In this document: positions 61,267 to 64,000 of the stretch, piece after piece | Layout: each line of letters begins with the position of its first letter | How positions within the stretch are numbered: position 1 is the stretch's first letter | Source: an uncultured Roseburia sp. | GTDB lineage: Bacteria; Bacillota; Clostridia; Lachnospirales; Lachnospiraceae | Direction: 5' to 3' | NCBI GenBank assembly: GCA_947652855.1 | Contig: CANTEO010000001.1 | Coordinates: 1 to 64,000, forward strand | DNA length: 64,000 nt | Program-made: the position numbers and the translations under genes | The notes under the pieces: model-generated | The model's database searches: none | What the model saw: the letters and a program-made list of their open reading frames with translations, nothing else | What the model was told of the DNA's origin: nothing

Positions 61267-61719
61267 ATGAAGTGTCCATACTGTGGCAGCGACAACACAA
61301 GGGTGATTGATTCCAGGCCGGCGGATGACAACAGCTCCATACGCCGCAGGCGTCTGTGCGACGAGTGCAAAAAACGGTTCACTACATATGAAAAAGTGGA
61401 GACGATACCGTTGATTGTGATTAAGAAAGACAACAACAGGGAGCGGTACGACCGCTCAAAGATTGAGGCGGGGATCTTGCGCGCCTGCCATAAGCGGCCT
61501 ATTTCTGCGGATCAGATCAACCGCCTGGTGGATGAGGTGGAGACGGAGATTTTTAACCGCGAGGAAAAAGAAGTCTCAAGCTCCGTAATCGGGGAGCTTG
61601 TCATGGACAGGCTTAAGGATTTGGAGGCAGTCGCGTATGTGAGGTTTGCGTCCGTGTACCGCGAATTTAAGGACATCAATACATTTATGAAGGAACTGAA
61701 AAAAATTTTGGATTCGTGA
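61267..61719 (+). CDS. nrdR: Transcriptional repressor NrdR
   Basis: 150 residues from the ATG at 61267 (GGATAGGAGGG upstream). The N-terminal zinc ribbon is MKCPYCGSDNTRVIDSRP with a second CDEC pair, followed by an ATP-cone domain (KDNNRERYDRSKIEAGILRA). It senses ATP/dATP and represses ribonucleotide reductase genes, none of which lies in this window. Confidence 0.96.
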   Translation: MKCPYCGSDNTRVIDSRPADDNSSIRRRRLCDECKKRFTTYEKVETIPLIVIKKDNNRERYDRSKIEAGILRACHKRPISADQINRLVDEVETEIFNREEKEVSSSVIGELVMDRLKDLEAVAYVRFASVYREFKDINTFMKELKKILDS

Positions 61720-61738
61720 CCCAAGGAAAGGAATGCGA

Positions 61739-62239
61739 ATGAAGCATCTATTCTACCCGGATGAATATATTTCGTCGGCGTATCAAATCGACTATGAGAG
61801 GCTGTACGATGAGGGCGTCCGCGGGCTGATTTTTGACATTGACAATACGTTGGTGCCTCATGGGGCCCCGGCGGATGAGCGCGCCATCGCGCTTTTTTCC
61901 CGTCTGAAAAAACTGGGGTTTCGCTGTGTCCTTCTGTCGAACAACAAGGAGCCGCGGGTGAAGTCCTTCCATGAAAAGGTGGGGATGCAGTACATTTTTT
62001 CCGCAAAGAAGCCAAGCCCCAGGAACTACCGCCGCGCGATGGAGCTGATGCGCACAAATGCGGAGAATACGGTTTTTATTGGGGATCAAATCTTTACAGA
62101 CGTAGCAGGCGCCAACCGGGCCGGCATCCATTCTATATTGGTGGAGCCGATGCACCCGAAAGAGGAGATTCAGATTGTGCTGAAACGGCGTTTGGAGAAA
62201 ATTGTGCTATTTTTTTATCATAGAAGGAGAAAATCATGA
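61739..62239 (+). CDS. YqeG-family HAD-type phosphatase
   Basis: 166 residues from the ATG at 61739. An ATG at 61733 is too close to AAAGGA. The HAD motif GLIFDIDNTLVPHG carries the nucleophile Asp. LLSNNKE (motif II), KPSPRNY (Lys) and FIGDQIFTDVAGANRAG (motif IV) follow. YqeG proteins are predicted phosphatases, and some members act on phosphatidylglycerophosphate. The start of rpiB overlaps its stop by 4 bases. Confidence 0.9.
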   Translation: MKHLFYPDEYISSAYQIDYERLYDEGVRGLIFDIDNTLVPHGAPADERAIALFSRLKKLGFRCVLLSNNKEPRVKSFHEKVGMQYIFSAKKPSPRNYRRAMELMRTNAENTVFIGDQIFTDVAGANRAGIHSILVEPMHPKEEIQIVLKRRLEKIVLFFYHRRRKS

Positions 62240-62673
62240 GAATTGCGATTGGAAACGACCATGCGGCAGTGGAGCTAAAGCAGGAGATTATGGCATATGT
62301 AACGGAGCTTGGGCATGAGGCCATCAATTTTGGGACGGATCAGAAAGAGAGCTGCGACTATCCGCTTTATGGAGAGAAAGTGGCGAGGGCCATCGTAAGC
62401 GGCGAGGCGGACTGCGGGATTTTGATTTGCGGGACAGGCGTTGGGATTTCCATTGCCGCCAATAAGGTTCGCGGCATCCGGGCGGCGGTCTGCTCCGACG
62501 TGACGACGGCAAGGCTCACGAAAGAGCATAACGACGCGAACATCATCGCGTTTGGCGCGCGCATCGTGGGCGTGGAGCTGGCGAAAGACATCGTGCGATC
62601 CTACCTTGACGCGACGTTTTTGGGAGGGCGGCATGAAAAGCGCGTCGCGATGCTTTCGGAAATCAATGCTTAG
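62236..62673 (+). CDS. rpiB: Ribose-5-phosphate isomerase B
   Basis: 145 residues, RpiB/LacA fold: AIGNDHAAVELKQEI, GEADCGILICGTGVGISIAANK with the catalytic Cys, and KEHNDANIIAFGAR. It interconverts ribose 5-phosphate and ribulose 5-phosphate, complementing rpe elsewhere in the window. AGAAGGAGAAAATC precedes the ATG. Confidence 0.95.
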   Translation: MRIAIGNDHAAVELKQEIMAYVTELGHEAINFGTDQKESCDYPLYGEKVARAIVSGEADCGILICGTGVGISIAANKVRGIRAAVCSDVTTARLTKEHNDANIIAFGARIVGVELAKDIVRSYLDATFLGGRHEKRVAMLSEINA

Positions 62674-62726
62674 TTTTTCAATTATTGGGCAGACTATTTG
62701 GAAAACAGAGGAAGGGATGAATTGCC

Positions 62727-63653
62727 ATGGCAAAGAGAATTTTGAATATGACGCCGTTAGAGCTTACGAACCTGACAAAGGAGGAATTGCTGTCCGCCAT
62801 TGCGGCAAATGAAGGAAGGATGCTGGCGAGCGAGACGATCGGCATTACGCTGCCGCTTCTTACCGACGTGACGAATGCGGAGTTTGCGGCTTCAATGGGA
62901 GCCGATTTGATCCTGTTAAATATGTTTGACGTCAGGGAGCCGCGCATCATGGCCCTCCCAAACGTGGAGCCGATGGAGACGGTGCGGGAGGTCAAGCGCC
63001 TGACCGGACGTCTGGTGGGCGTCAATCTGGAGCCTGTGGAGGACGCGGCTAAGTCAGAGAACGCCCAGACGATGTGGGAGATGAGCCCCGGGCGGTACGC
63101 GACCGCGGAGAACGCGGCGCTGGCGCAGAGCATGGGCGTGGACATGATTGTGCTGACCGGGAATCCGGGAAACGGAGTGAGCAATGAGGCGATCACGTCT
63201 TCCCTGCGGTCAATTTCAGAGAAGGTCGGAGGAAAGATTGTGCTTGCCGCCGGAAAGATGCACGCCGCCGGAGTGATCGGGGAGGGCGGGGAGAACATTA
63301 TAACGGAAGAAGACGTGCGCCAGTTCGCCCAGGCCGGCGCGGACGTGATCTTAATGCCCGCTCCGGGGACGGTGCCGGGGATAACGACAGAATATATCCG
63401 CGGCCTTGTCAGCTATGCCCACAGCCTTGGAAAAATGACGGTCACAGCCATTGGCACGTCTCAGGAGGGGGCCGATACGGACACGATTAAGCGGATTGCC
63501 CTTGAGTGCAAGATGACGGGGACGGACATTCACCATATCGGGGATTCCGGCTGCCTTGGCATGGCACTGCCAGAGAACATCATGGCATACAGCATCGCGA
63601 TCCGCGGGGTGCGCCACACCTATCACCGGATGGCGCAGTCAATTGCAAGATAA
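62727..63653 (+). CDS. TIM-barrel-like protein of unknown function (DUF7916-like)
   Basis: 308 residues, cytoplasmic. The alternation of beta strands and helices suggests a TIM barrel: ASMGADLILLNMFDVREPRI, GRLVGVNLEPVED, AAGKMHAAGVIGEGG, GADVILMPAPGTVPGIT, MTVTAIGTSQEGADTDTIK. GDSGCLG near the end may be a phosphate or substrate loop. It resembles uncharacterised barrel proteins annotated DUF7916, and the reaction is unknown. AGGAAGGG lies upstream. Confidence 0.75.
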   Translation: MAKRILNMTPLELTNLTKEELLSAIAANEGRMLASETIGITLPLLTDVTNAEFAASMGADLILLNMFDVREPRIMALPNVEPMETVREVKRLTGRLVGVNLEPVEDAAKSENAQTMWEMSPGRYATAENAALAQSMGVDMIVLTGNPGNGVSNEAITSSLRSISEKVGGKIVLAAGKMHAAGVIGEGGENIITEEDVRQFAQAGADVILMPAPGTVPGITTEYIRGLVSYAHSLGKMTVTAIGTSQEGADTDTIKRIALECKMTGTDIHHIGDSGCLGMALPENIMAYSIAIRGVRHTYHRMAQSIAR

Positions 63654-63703
63654 GCGCCAGGGACGTTCCGTCGCCTAAAATCAATGCCGTTGTGCAAAAA
63701 AAG

Positions 63704-63731
63704 GTTGAAAATTCAACGCGTTTAGTATAAA
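63704..63731 (+). promoter_or_regulatory. Possible efp promoter with inverted repeat
   Basis: GTTGAA-AA-TTCAAC (63704-63717) is a perfect 6-bp inverted repeat overlapping a TTGAAA -35-like box. TATAAA (63726-63731) follows after a short 15-base spacer. Confidence 0.4.
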
Positions 63732-63777
63732 ATTGTACAAGCGGTTATTGCTTCAAACGTATGAAGGAGGAAAATGT

Positions 63778-64000
63778 ATGATTTCAGCAGGTGATTTTCG
63801 GAATGGCATTACCATAGAATTGGAAGGCAATATCTATCAGATCATCGAATTTCAGCATGTAAAGCCAGGAAAGGGCGCGGCTTTTGTCAGGACGAAGCTA
63901 AAAAATATCAAGAGCGGCGGCGTAGTGGAGAAGACATTCCGTCCGACGGAGAAATGCCCTCAGGCACATATTGACAGAAAAGACTATCAGTACTTATACG
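63778..64000 (+). CDS. efp: Elongation factor P (5' part, cut by window end)
   Basis: The ATG at 63778 follows GAAGGAGG. The visible 74 residues ([20 protein letters not shown], then [21 protein letters not shown]) are the N-terminal KOW-like domain of EF-P. The loop Lys in [10 protein letters not shown] sits at the tip that reaches the peptidyl-transferase centre. EF-P relieves stalling at polyproline. The rest lies beyond the window. Confidence 0.95.
   Translation, partial: MISAGDFRNGITIELEGNIYQIIEFQHVKPGKGAAFVRTKLKNIKSGGVVEKTFRPTEKCPQAHIDRKDYQYLY

Overview
The window looks like the chromosome of a gut-type, endospore-forming Clostridia, most likely Lachnospiraceae. This is inferred from gene content rather than from an rRNA. 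Evidence: AddAB instead of RecBCD, a YmxH/YlmC-type sporulation protein, a LysM-GH18 enzyme of the spore cortex type, a MurE with the DNPR motif of meso-diaminopimelate ligases, PASTA kinase PrkC, CIRCE-type and Gram-positive SOS operators, and strong AGGAGG ribosome sites. Most of the window is fairly GC-rich. The stretches 24.0-27.4 kb and 56.2-59.8 kb look clearly AT-richer and hold accessory genes.

Layout. 0.5-9.6 kb: one giant secreted M60-type (mucin-active) metallopeptidase with discoidin, Ig-like, FIVAR-like and InlB-type repeats. 9.7-21.9 kb: ackA, an AIM24-family protein, addB-addA, maf, a small acidic protein, a PrsA-like lipoprotein foldase and a LysM-GH18 glycosidase. 22.0-23.7 kb: a 54-residue small gene in its own promoter/terminator unit, then a MATE exporter. 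24.1-27.4 kb: an ECF sigma/anti-sigma module followed by two exported proteins of unknown function. 27.6-32.7 kb: htpG with a CIRCE-like operator, divergent from an unrecognised 906-residue zinc-ribbon protein. 32.8-36.2 kb: a solute-binding lipoprotein and a hybrid histidine kinase. 36.4-40.4 kb: prfC, a thioredoxin, and a second ECF sigma/anti-sigma pair. 40.6-56.2 kb: a 31-residue membrane peptide, then recA (SOS box)-recX, murE, priA-def-fmt-yugP-rsmB-rlmN-stp-prkC-rsgA-rpe-thiN, a tightly packed housekeeping run. 56.2-59.8 kb: a decayed mobile element (integrase remnant, broken small genes, J-domain protein, XRE remnant). 59.8-64.0 kb: ychF, a ymxH-like gene, nrdR, a YqeG-type phosphatase, rpiB, a TIM-barrel-like protein and the start of efp.

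The most unusual signal is a set of three short-gene units (about 22.0 kb, 57.6-58.1 kb and 58.6-58.9 kb). Each encodes a small protein and is bounded by imperfect inverted repeats built on GTGCAAAGTC. The outer copy overlaps the -35 region of the unit's promoter and the inner copy forms the first arm of its terminator. Within a unit the two ends resemble each other more than they resemble the ends of other units. One unit carries a gene that is intact except for two in-frame TAA codons.

Other notable signals: two ECF sigma genes preceded by a shared TGTRACC-N15/16-CG signature, a G/C-variant CIRCE element at htpG, an inverted repeat inside the MATE promoter, very long perfect hairpins between genes, and an integrase gene reduced by an internal deletion to its two ends.
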